In this document: one piece after another, positions 37,264 through 47,251 of the stretch
Position numbering within the stretch: position 1 is the stretch's first letter
How the letters are laid out: each line of letters starts with the position of its first letter
Assembly (NCBI GenBank): GCA_039816825.1
Contig: JBCBXA010000005.1
Coordinates: 1 to 64,000, forward strand
Length of the DNA stretch: 64,000 nucleotides
Source: JBCBXA01 sp039816825
GTDB lineage: Bacteria > Pseudomonadota > Alphaproteobacteria > Rhizobiales > Rhizobiaceae
Direction: 5' to 3'
Notes under the pieces: model-generated
The model's input: only the letters and a program-made list of their open reading frames with translations
Told to the model about the DNA's origin: nothing
Databases searched by the model: none
Program-made: the position numbers and the translations under genes

Positions 37264-38664
37264 CTTGCTGATCGGGCGGAACATGTTTTTTCGCGCACCT
37301 GGCCCATTCGATCCGCCAAGACCGTATGGGTGCAGCATCAGGCTCTCGTCATACTGGCCCTGGCGTCATTCGCAGCCGGTTCCTTGTTTCTGGCGTTCAG
37401 TACGGCCAGCCTGGTCCTCCACGGTATTTTCACTGCCTTCTTCACCTGTTGCGTCGGTCTGCGGCTGATTGTGCTCATGGCTGCGTTTCGCCGCGGAGTT
37501 CTCAGATCTGCTTTGCCAAGGCTCACGGGGCCAGCACCGGTCTACACAGTTCTGGTGGCGCTTTATGATGAGGCTCGGCAGGCCAAAGCCTTGGTTTCTG
37601 CACTCTCCAATCTGAAATGGCCGCGCGGCAGGCTCGAGATAAAGTTCATTGCAGAAGTCGATGATCGAGAAACCGTGACGGCCCTTCGTGTGGCCATGCT
37701 GGCCTCACCAAGGGCGTCTGAGATGGAACTGCTGATCGTGCCGGACTCGAAGTTGCGGACGAAGCCGAGGGCCCTGAACTTTGCACTGCCGATCTCGGTG
37801 GGGGAGTATGTCGTCCTTTACGATGCCGAAGACCGGCCCGATCCGCACCAGTTGCTGGAAGCCCATGCCCGGTTTTCGGCTGCAGGCGAGGATTTGGCCT
37901 GCCTCCAGTCCCCTCTTGCCATCAGCAATGGAGGGCGCGGCTTTCTGCCAATGATGTTTGCCCTTGAGTACGCGGCCCTTTTCAAGGTGCTGCTGCCAGC
38001 CATGGCCCGGCTTGGCCTGAGTTTCCCATTGGGCGGCACATCCAACCATTTTCGCCGTTCTGCGCTGGAGAAAGTCGGAGCATGGGATCCCTACAATGTA
38101 ACGGAAGATGCCGACTTGGGGCTGCGTCTGGCGCGCTACGGTTACAGGAGCGATGTGTTGCACCAGCCGACCTTTGAGGAAGCTCCGGTGCACCTGCCGA
38201 TCTGGATCCGCCAACGCACTCGGTGGTTGAAAGGATGGGCCAAAACCTGGCTCATCCACTTGAGAGAACCGGTGCAGTTCGTCCGGGAGGCTGGCGTGCG
38301 GTCAGCTTGCGTCTCAATGGTTCTGTTTGGCGGCACGCTGCTTGCGGCTCTGCTTCACCCCTGGATCTATGTCCTTCTGGTGATCATCGCGGTGCCCGCT
38401 TTCGCTCTTCCCGCCGATGGGCATCAATGGCTTGTGGCCATCGACGTCACCAACATCATGGCCGCCTTCATCATCCAGTACAGTTTGGTGATGCTGGCGG
38501 TACAGCGCGCGCCCTGGGTGCACAGGTTGGGCCATGGCATGCGGCAATGGTGGCCAGTGGGCATGCCCATCTATTGGCTGCTTGCAACCTTCGCCGCTTG
38601 GCGAGCCGTCGGCCAGCTTTTCACCAGTCCTCACCGCTGGGAGAAGACGCCCCATGGCCTTTAG
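37264..38664 (+). pseudogene. 3' portion: family 2 membrane glycosyltransferase
   Basis: 466 codons in the same frame as the 5' portion. If read separately, a GTG at 37330 gives 444 aa. The GT-A domain has an EVDD motif, the DxD-like YDAEDRPDP, the TEDADLGLRL acidic motif and QRTRWLKGW (QxxRW), which mark processive or membrane-embedded GT2 enzymes. Two membrane segments precede the domain and about four follow it. The catalytic residues are all intact, arguing for a recent lesion or a real two-product arrangement. Polysaccharide product unknown. Confidence 0.82.
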
Positions 38665-38678
38665 AGATAATTGGCGCT

Positions 38679-41600
38679 CTATCGTTGAAGATTTGAGCTC
38701 ACCGAAACCATGGCTTGAAGAAGCGACGCGCTGGGCTGCCCTGTCTCAGGCAGGCCCATCTGACGCTCAAAATCGCGGATAGCGCTGACGGTCTTGGGGC
38801 CGATGATTCCATCGGCGGTGCCGATCGAATAGCCCAGAGAGAGAAGTGCGTTCTGCACATCGCGTCCGACATTACCGCTGTCTATCGCTATTCCGCCCGT
38901 TGTCTCCGGCGACGTGCCGCCCGGGCCCGTCAGTGCGTTTGCCCCACTGGCGGTCGCTCCGGGTGTATCGGCGGACCATTCGGCGGGAATGTTAACCGTG
39001 TTGGCGTCCTCGATGAGCGGCTTGGCCTGCCAGGCCTGGGCCGCAATGCGTGCCTTGTCGAGATCCTCTGGCAGCATGGCGTTGGCGACCTGATCGCGCC
39101 TCTCAGCGGCTTCAGTGTCACCGGCGCGGGCAGCCAGTGCAAACCACTTGTAGCTTTCAGCCAGGTCCAGTTCGACGCCCAGGCCACGGCCATACATGAT
39201 GCCCAGATTGAACTGGCTGTCGCGAACGCCGAGTTCTGCCGCGTCACGGAACAGCCGCGTTGCCTCATCAACCTTCTGGCCTCCGGCAACCTCTTCTGTG
39301 TGAAGAACGGCAAGGTTGTGCATGGCGCGCGCGTTGCCCGCTTCAACTGCCCGCTGATACCACATCACCGCAGACTCGTAGTCCTGCTCGGTCCCCAGAC
39401 CTTTCTCCAGAAAATTAGCCAAGCGGAACTGGGCTGGTGCCAGTCCTGCCTCCGCTGCCTGCTGGTACCAACGGAATGCGGCCTGACTGTCCTTATCGAC
39501 AACACGACCCTCCGTGTACCGCAACGCGATTTCGAACATGGCGGCGGGGTTGCCACTCCGCGCCGCGTCCCGAAGGGCAACGTTTCCGACATCATCAGCC
39601 ACTTCGGGGGCCACGATTGGTGCTGCCATTGGTTCGGTGGGCGCTGGTGCAGCCATGGTGTCGAGTTCCGGGGTGCTGGCAGCCGATGGCTGCGCGTCCA
39701 TGGCGATCACACGCGCTGCCTGTTCCGGGGCGTCTACGCCATTGTCCGAATTCTGCGTCGCCTGTGCGACATCTTGCATGGCCGCCGATGGCTCGATTTC
39801 AACGCTGGCAACTTCTGGTTCGCTGGACAGAAGGCCGGTCACGGCCGGCGCGAGCTTCATCGTGGCCAGAGCCAGAATGACGGCCGCAGACGCCAGAATG
39901 ATCGGGCGTTTCAGGCGGCTTCCAGAGCCGCCCTCACTGTCTGATTTGGCTTTGGATTTGCGCTTGAGCTTCTTGGCGCCTTTGTCCGGCTTGCTGCCTG
40001 CCAGGGGTTCTGGAGCGAAATCCGGTGCCGCTTCGTCTGCAGCGGCCCTTGCCGCGCGACGAGCGGCTGCAATGAAGTCCATCCCGTCATTTCCGGACGA
40101 CGGCGGCAGGGGTGTGTCGTCAGTGGGGGCTCCGAACTGCGGCAATTGTCCGGGCTCCAGAGGCATGTCAGTGCCACCGGGAAGCTCGCTTTCGACGCCC
40201 GGCGCATGGACCTGAGGCAGCTCTTCATAGGGCTCGAACGGCGCGGCCTTTGGCATTTGAGGTTCAGGCGCGGTCTCATATGCCTTCAGCAGCGAATGGC
40301 TTTCACCGGCTCCCGCCATGGCCAGTTCGGCTGGCGCTTCTGTCCGGGCAGGTCTCTGGCCAACGCCGAGCTCAAGCTGCTCCAGCCGCTCGACAATTTT
40401 CTCCAAAGTGGTGTGCACGGCGTCGAATGTCTGCCGAGTACCATCGTTCGTCTGTGCTGCGGTCTCGTGCAGTCTGTCGAGGTCTTGCGTCAGCTTGAGC
40501 AACAGCTCGTTATTCGCACCATTTGAGCCCTGTTGCGCGACAACTTCGTTTGCAACTTGCCGCGCTGCGTCGAGAAGCGAAATCTGCTGATTGGCCAGAT
40601 GAGCTTCCAGAGCGTCAAAGCGAGCGGTTATCGCTTCGCTGTCACCGCCACCCACGGAACTGGCATGGGCCATGGCGGGTACCATCGCCTCGTTCATGGC
40701 CTGTGCCTGCTCACTGGTTTGCGCGAGCAGCTGCGAAATATTGGCGATCTGGCCTTCAAGCTCGTTCAGTCGAGCGGCGCTCGGCGGTTGAGGAGCTGCC
40801 GTTTGCTCCAGCTGGGACGCCAGTTCGGCGATCTGGCGCTCTAACCTATTTCCCGTGAGCTCATCGAACGGACCGCTGTCAGGCATCGTATCGAGCTTGT
40901 CATGCATCGCGCGGACGGATGCCTCAATGTTGGAAATGTCCTGAGACATGTCCCTAGGGGCCAGTCCGTCAATCTGCGCCGAGATGCGCTGCATCTGGGC
41001 TTCGATGTTCGAAAAATCGGGCTCGATCGGCCGCGCGGCCATGCGATCAAGCCCGGTATTGATCGAATCAAGTCGCTGCTCGAGCGTCGGCAACATGTTG
41101 CGCGGTGAGGATTCGTCCAGCTTATGTTGCAGCGCGCCGATCTGGCCCAAAATGGTCTCGAGGGCGTCGTTCTGCGCCGGTGCTTCGGCCAGTCGATCCA
41201 AACGGCCCGCCATTTCATCAAGGCGATGCGCGATCATGTCCGCATGATGGCCGACAGCTGCATCCGCTGCGGGCGTGGCCGCCTCCACCTGTTGCGACAG
41301 ATTGGCGATCCGCTGCTCCAGGCGTTGAAGCACCACGGCCTGTTCATCGGGCATGCTGTGCGCGTTGGCGTCGAGGCGCAGAACAGCATCGTTGATCTGT
41401 CCAAGACGAGCCTCCAGCGCTGTCAGCAAATTGCTGTCCAACTCGGCACGGCTGCCCAAGACCTTCTCAAGCGAGCTGCCAAGGCCCTCGATCCGGGCTT
41501 CCACGTTGGAAAGATGGCGCGTCGAGGGCAGGCTCTCAATTGAGGCCTGTGTGGCATCGACCTGTGCGATCAGCCGGGCCAAAGCTTCGCGGGCGGCATT

Positions 41601-42254
41601 GTCCTGAGCGGCAGCCGTGTTCCGATCCACGCGCTGGGCAAGATCGGCGTAGGTCCCCGCAAGCTGCCGCACGCTGTCTTCGCGGGCTGTCGTGGCCACA
41701 AGCGCGCGCATCTCTGCCAGTTCCTCACGGAGCGCGGCAATGTCTGTTTTGGCAGCCGCTGGATGAGCGTTGAGGCTGTCCAGGGAGCGGCTCAGCTTCT
41801 GCCATTGCTCCTGCTGAGGGTTGCGCCCGTGGCTGGCAACCATGTTCCGGATTTGCGCAAGCTCGCCGCGAAGCGATGAAAGCTCATCGTCCAGCTTTGC
41901 GGGCGCGCTTTTCTGGATGGATTGGGTCAGGTCACCGCGCAACTGCGCGAGCTCCTGTCTGATCTGTTCGCGAAGAGCCGACACGTTGGCCTCATGATCT
42001 GAACTTTGGGGAGGGCGGTTTGCCCGATGGTGCGCACTCGGTGCTGCGGGCCGCCGCGTTTGTCCGGCCAGAGCAGCCTGGCGCGCGCGAATTTCGGCGG
42101 AGGCATTTGCCAATTGGAGAGGGTCTGCCGTGAAACCAGCCTGAGCACTGGCGGAAGGCGAGCCGCCGAGAAACGAACGAAAGTTTCCGCCCAGCGCGCC
42201 TTCATCTGCGCTGAACTCCTTGGCATCACGCCTCATCTGGAAACGGTTCATCAT
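38679..42254 (-). CDS. PodJ-like polarity protein with coiled coil, Sel1 repeats and peptidoglycan-binding domain
   Basis: About 1191 aa. A cytoplasmic N-terminal part of about 700 residues is rich in Ala, Gln, Leu and Glu heptad-like coiled coil. A basic stretch and one membrane segment (PIILASAAVILALATMKLAPA, about 785-805) follow. The periplasmic part has four Sel1-like repeats (about 900-1045; AAFRWYQQAAEAGLAPAQFRL and the like) and a C-terminal PG_binding_1 domain (VQNALLSLGYSIGTADGIIG). This plan matches PodJ of Caulobacter and rhizobia. Start at ATG 42254, one of two adjacent ATGs with AAGG close upstream. A CtrA box lies 131 nt upstream. Confidence 0.8.
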   Translation of the reverse strand: MMNRFQMRRDAKEFSADEGALGGNFRSFLGGSPSASAQAGFTADPLQLANASAEIRARQAALAGQTRRPAAPSAHHRANRPPQSSDHEANVSALREQIRQELAQLRGDLTQSIQKSAPAKLDDELSSLRGELAQIRNMVASHGRNPQQEQWQKLSRSLDSLNAHPAAAKTDIAALREELAEMRALVATTAREDSVRQLAGTYADLAQRVDRNTAAAQDNAAREALARLIAQVDATQASIESLPSTRHLSNVEARIEGLGSSLEKVLGSRAELDSNLLTALEARLGQINDAVLRLDANAHSMPDEQAVVLQRLEQRIANLSQQVEAATPAADAAVGHHADMIAHRLDEMAGRLDRLAEAPAQNDALETILGQIGALQHKLDESSPRNMLPTLEQRLDSINTGLDRMAARPIEPDFSNIEAQMQRISAQIDGLAPRDMSQDISNIEASVRAMHDKLDTMPDSGPFDELTGNRLERQIAELASQLEQTAAPQPPSAARLNELEGQIANISQLLAQTSEQAQAMNEAMVPAMAHASSVGGGDSEAITARFDALEAHLANQQISLLDAARQVANEVVAQQGSNGANNELLLKLTQDLDRLHETAAQTNDGTRQTFDAVHTTLEKIVERLEQLELGVGQRPARTEAPAELAMAGAGESHSLLKAYETAPEPQMPKAAPFEPYEELPQVHAPGVESELPGGTDMPLEPGQLPQFGAPTDDTPLPPSSGNDGMDFIAAARRAARAAADEAAPDFAPEPLAGSKPDKGAKKLKRKSKAKSDSEGGSGSRLKRPIILASAAVILALATMKLAPAVTGLLSSEPEVASVEIEPSAAMQDVAQATQNSDNGVDAPEQAARVIAMDAQPSAASTPELDTMAAPAPTEPMAAPIVAPEVADDVGNVALRDAARSGNPAAMFEIALRYTEGRVVDKDSQAAFRWYQQAAEAGLAPAQFRLANFLEKGLGTEQDYESAVMWYQRAVEAGNARAMHNLAVLHTEEVAGGQKVDEATRLFRDAAELGVRDSQFNLGIMYGRGLGVELDLAESYKWFALAARAGDTEAAERRDQVANAMLPEDLDKARIAAQAWQAKPLIEDANTVNIPAEWSADTPGATASGANALTGPGGTSPETTGGIAIDSGNVGRDVQNALLSLGYSIGTADGIIGPKTVSAIRDFERQMGLPETGQPSASLLQAMVSVSSNLQR

Positions 42255-42384
42255 CCTTGGCACCAAGGTTTCAGGTTAACTTGTACGCAAACAGCGGACT
42301 GAAGCCCGAACATGCGGAGGTGCGCCCGACCATGCAGAGGTGCGATCGCGCCGGTTCCGCACTGCAACCCTTGGTTCACTATGG

Positions 42385-42399
42385 TTAATTGCCGGTTAA
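42385..42399. promoter_or_regulatory. CtrA-type binding site (TTAA-N7-TTAA)
   Basis: TTAA at 42385-42388 and TTAA at 42396-42399 are separated by exactly 7 nt, the full CtrA consensus. It is 131 nt upstream of the PodJ-like gene start and 221 nt upstream of the divergent merR-type gene. The rest of the gap 42255-42619 shows only a weak MerR-like dyad near 42549-42564. Confidence 0.6.
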
Positions 42400-42619
42400 G
42401 GACGCTCGGTCGGCAGACGGTCGCCAACGCACTTTTGAGGACTGAGTGGCAGCATTTGTGATGCCAAACGCCAAACCCATAACGAAATCTGGTCGAAAGG
42501 TTACCGTTACGGCGGAAATTGCGGTTGAAATTACCCGCGCCTGCAGAATATGACGTAGCCGTGACAATAAATGGGTGATGTGCGGGATCGCCTGACGACA
42601 GCAGAAACGGGCATATCTG

Positions 42620-43099
42620 ATGGAAAAATCGGTCGACGCACAAACCGCGACGCTTGACTCCACAACGGCCACTTCCGAACTGGCCACACCATCTCCCCGC
42701 GCCGCACGGCGCGAGAGGGACTCCGAGTTCCCCTATCGCATTGGCGATTTGGCCCGCGAGTTCGATGTGACCTTGCGGACATTGCGTTTCTACGAAGACA
42801 AACGTCTTTTGCGGCCAAAGCGCATGGGGACCACCCGCCTTTATTCCGAGCGCGACCGTGAGCGTCTCCAATTGATCCTCAAGGGCAAAACGGTTGGCTT
42901 TCCGCTAGCCGATATTCGTCGCCTGCTCGCTCTTTACGACTTCGACGCCAGTCGCTTCAGCGATCCTGCGGAAGCAAAGGCCATGTTTAAAGCGCAGCAG
43001 GTAGAGATGCTGCGCCAGCGCAGGGATGTTGAACTTGCTCTCGTGACCCTGTCCGACACGATCGAAGAGTTCGAAGGCGCACCCTCTGCACTGAACTGA
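42620..43099 (+). CDS. MerR family regulator, LiuR-like
   Basis: 159 aa. After a 35-residue Thr/Ser-rich lead comes the MerR winged helix YRIGDLAREFDVTLRTLRFY and EDKRLLRPKRMGTTRLYSER, then a coiled dimerisation helix. There is no Cys-rich metal site. Members of this type (LiuR) control branched-chain amino acid and fatty acid catabolism in Proteobacteria. The gene precedes the beta-oxidation cluster, and a LiuR-like palindrome lies before fadE, supporting a local regulator role. Confidence 0.83.
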   Translation: MEKSVDAQTATLDSTTATSELATPSPRAARRERDSEFPYRIGDLAREFDVTLRTLRFYEDKRLLRPKRMGTTRLYSERDRERLQLILKGKTVGFPLADIRRLLALYDFDASRFSDPAEAKAMFKAQQVEMLRQRRDVELALVTLSDTIEEFEGAPSALN

Positions 43100-43125
43100 G
43101 AATCCATATCTGGTTTTATGTGTTT

Positions 43126-43150
43126 GGGCGGCCCCTGGGTCGCCCTTTTT
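43126..43150 (+). terminator. Intrinsic terminator after the MerR gene
   Basis: GGGCGGCC (43126-43133) pairs with GGTCGCCC (43138-43145), with one G-U pair and a CCTG tetraloop, followed by TTTTT (43146-43150). It ends the merR transcript 27 nt after the stop codon. Confidence 0.85.
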
Positions 43151-43334
43151 CCTGCGCTAATGCATGGGCGCATTCTCACCTCTGGGGAAGCTCTCGGTAC
43201 CCGTCGATGCGCTGCAGCGTGGGCGACTCAGGCACGCCAGACGGTGTGGCTGGAGGGGATACGCGATAGCCGTGCACCCACAGCGTCTGGCTGCCACCCT
43301 GTCCAACGCGCCTGACCACATCCATCAATTGACC

Positions 43335-43350
43335 TTTACGTGCACGTCAA
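43335..43350. promoter_or_regulatory. LiuR/MerR-type operator candidate upstream of fadE
   Basis: TTTACGTGCACGTCAA is a 16-bp dyad (TTTACGT and ACGTCAA around GC, 6 of 7 arm positions complementary). It resembles the TTTACGT...ACGTAAA palindromes described for LiuR-type MerR regulators. It lies 260 nt before the acyl-CoA dehydrogenase start. Confidence 0.55.
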
Positions 43351-43497
43351 AATATGGTTCTGTTTGGCCAGAGGTGAAAACGGTCGGTGATCCTTGCTTC
43401 AAAGGAAGCCTAGCGAGTGGTGATGGGCCGTGCCGCAAGGACTGTGTTGTGCTATGTCATGGGCAGAAGGAGCGGTTTGGGTTGGGAGACCCGGTTT

Positions 43498-43540
43498 AAC
43501 CGTCATCATGATCACCATGTGATCATCATGGGTGACGGTT
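43498..43540. promoter_or_regulatory. Nested palindrome upstream of the acyl-CoA dehydrogenase gene
   Basis: Outer arms AACCGTCA (43498-43505) and TGACGGTT (43533-43540) are perfect complements. Inside lies a second perfect dyad, ATGATCAC (43508-43515) and GTGATCAT (43519-43526) around CAT. It ends 70 nt before the fadE start. Two stacked operators or a leader hairpin are possible; no T tract follows. The remainder of the 510-nt gap 43100-43609 holds the terminator and LiuR-like site already listed. Confidence 0.6.
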
Positions 43541-43609
43541 CAATTGAGACCCTTCCCATCACCGCATGTTTGATGAGGCCAACAATGTTGGCTCAGCCGG
43601 AGGAAGTCC

Positions 43610-45406
<1,797 letters not shown>

Positions 45407-45418
45407 TTTTCGAGGGTG

Positions 45419-45440
45419 AGCCGGCTTGCGGCTTTTCTTC
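45419..45440 (+). terminator. Weak terminator-like hairpin after fadE
   Basis: AGCCG (45419-45423) pairs with CGGCT (45429-45433) around GCTTG and is followed by TTTCTTCT. It is short, and is placed directly before the palindromic repeat pair. Confidence 0.4.
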
Positions 45441-45445
45441 TCATC

Positions 45446-45518
45446 ATCCTCGGGCTTGACCCGAGGATTCACCTTTCACTCCGGCGCTCAGGTAGACCCT
45501 CGGGTCAAGCCCGAGGGT
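45446..45518. repeat. Inverted pair of 23-nt palindromic repeats (REP-like), pair 1
   Basis: Copy one (45446-45468) is ATCCTCGGG-CTTGA-CCCGAGGAT. Copy two (45496-45518) is ACCCTCGGG-TCAAG-CCCGAGGGT, its inverted form. Each is a perfect 9-bp stem with a 5-nt loop, and the loops are exact reverse complements. The pair sits between fadE and the thiolase gene, 27 nt apart, like REP doublets. Confidence 0.8.
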
Positions 45519-45561
45519 GACGAAGAACTTGGGGCTCCGGCCCTGCATTTGGGAGAAACCC

Positions 45562-46770
45562 ATGCCTGAAGCATTCATCTACGATCACGTTCGCACCCCA
45601 CGGGGTCGCGGCAAGAAGGACGGCTCGCTGCACGAGGTGCCGACGCCGCGCCTCGGTGCCCATGTTCTCAAGCAGTTGCGCGACCGCAACGGCATCGACA
45701 CCACCAAGGTGGATGACATCATCCTTGGCTGTGTGGACCCGGTCGGTGAAGCCGGTGGTGACATTGCCAAAGCTTCGGCTTTCGAGGCCGGCTACGATTT
45801 CAGCGCGCCAGGCATGCAGATCAATCGGTTCTGCGCCTCCGGTCTGGACGCCGTGAACTTCGGTGCGTCCACGGTCGCTCAAGGCGCTAACGACCTTGTG
45901 ATTGCGGGTGGTGTTGAGAGCATGTCCCGCGTCGGCATGGGTATGTCCGGTGGCTCCTGGTACATGGACCCGTCAGTCAATATCCCTGCTTACTTCATGC
46001 CGCAGGGCGTTTCTGCTGATCTGATCGCCACCAAGTATGGCTTCAGCCGTGACGATGTGGATGCCTACGCCGTCGAGAGCCAGAAGCGCTCGGCCGAGAG
46101 CTGGGAGAAGGGCCACTTCAAGAACTCCGTGGTGCCTGTCGAAGACCAGAACGGCATTACCATCCTTGCTACCGATGAGCACATGCGCCCCGGCACGGAC
46201 ATGCAGAATCTGGCTGGTCTCAACGCCTCCTTCGGCATGATCGGTGAGATGGGTGGCTTCAACGCCGTCGGTATCTCTCGTCACCCTGAAGTGGAAGCGG
46301 TGAACCACGTGCACCATGCCGGTAACTCATCGGGCATTGTGGACGGTGCGGCTGGCGTGCTGATCGGCTCGCGCCGAGGCGGCAAGATCGTCGGCCAGGC
46401 ACCGCGTGCCAAGATCAAGGCGTTCGCCAACATCGGCTCGGATCCGGCGTTGATGCTCACCGGCCCCGTGGACGTGACTGAGAAACTGCTCAAGCGCGCC
46501 AAGATGACCCTCGAAGACATCGACCTGTTCGAGCTGAACGAAGCCTTCGCCGCCGTCGTTCTGCGTTACATGCAGGCCTTTGACATCCCGCACGACAAGA
46601 TCAACGTGGCTGGCGGCGCCATCGCCATGGGCCACCCACTCGGTGCAACCGGTGCGATGATCCTCGGCACTGTGCTCGATGAACTCGAGCGCCGCGACCT
46701 CAATACAGCCCTCGTCACCTTGTGCATCGGCGCGGGAATGGGGACCGCCACGATCATTGAGCGGGTCTGA
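45562..46770 (+). CDS. fadA: Acetyl-CoA C-acyltransferase (thiolase)
   Basis: Thiolase of about 402 aa that cleaves 3-ketoacyl-CoA. The nucleophilic Cys is at 91 in RFCASGLDAV. The C-terminal GGAIAMGHPLGATGA holds the catalytic His and LCIGAGMG the second Cys. NEAFAAVVLRY is also present. GGGAGA lies 6 nt before the ATG at 45562. Paired with the downstream FadB-type protein it likely forms the trifunctional beta-oxidation complex. Confidence 0.9.
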   Translation: MPEAFIYDHVRTPRGRGKKDGSLHEVPTPRLGAHVLKQLRDRNGIDTTKVDDIILGCVDPVGEAGGDIAKASAFEAGYDFSAPGMQINRFCASGLDAVNFGASTVAQGANDLVIAGGVESMSRVGMGMSGGSWYMDPSVNIPAYFMPQGVSADLIATKYGFSRDDVDAYAVESQKRSAESWEKGHFKNSVVPVEDQNGITILATDEHMRPGTDMQNLAGLNASFGMIGEMGGFNAVGISRHPEVEAVNHVHHAGNSSGIVDGAAGVLIGSRRGGKIVGQAPRAKIKAFANIGSDPALMLTGPVDVTEKLLKRAKMTLEDIDLFELNEAFAAVVLRYMQAFDIPHDKINVAGGAIAMGHPLGATGAMILGTVLDELERRDLNTALVTLCIGAGMGTATIIERV

Positions 46771-46781
46771 GGGGCCTGTCG

Positions 46782-47222
46782 GTGAAGGGCCTGCTCACAT
46801 TTGCCACCGGCGTGGTTTCGGCCTTGGCCCTGTCGGCCTGTGGTGGATTGAGCGGTCGTACTGGCGCGGCGTCGTGCACGGCTTCCGAGCGTGGAGAGTG
46901 TCCGGAGATCAATGACCGGACGCTCTTCGTGCGCGATACCTCACTGCTCACCTACTATGATCCAAGCGGGACCTTTTACCGTCTGGGCAGCACCGAGATC
47001 ATCAAGGGCCAGTGGCAGGTGGATGAGACAGGAACGCAACTGACCACCCACATGTTTGCGGCCGGAAAGTTCGGGCCTCAATCCCTGGCTGACTATGTGA
47101 ACCGCGGTGACTCGGTTCAGGGTGATCCGGCCCTTCTGTCCCAAAATAGTCGCGGTTCATTCATCCCGCGCTTCACCGAGCAATCGCTCGACGAAATCAT
47201 ATCACAGGTCCGCGCGCGCTGA
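46782..47222 (+). CDS. Small lipoprotein of unknown function
   Basis: 146 aa starting at GTG 46782, 11 nt after the thiolase stop. The N-terminus is a lipoprotein signal peptide with the lipobox LALSAC, so the lipidated Cys is at about residue 20. The mature part contains Cys-x7-Cys (ASCTASERGECPE) and a predicted mixed alpha/beta region with DPSGTFYRLGSTEIIKGQW. No known family was recognised. Its position between fadA and fadB on the same strand is unusual for an envelope protein. Confidence 0.7.
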   Translation: MKGLLTFATGVVSALALSACGGLSGRTGAASCTASERGECPEINDRTLFVRDTSLLTYYDPSGTFYRLGSTEIIKGQWQVDETGTQLTTHMFAAGKFGPQSLADYVNRGDSVQGDPALLSQNSRGSFIPRFTEQSLDEIISQVRAR

Positions 47223-47251
47223 GCGCTGCCGAACCGATGGAGGAGACATCC

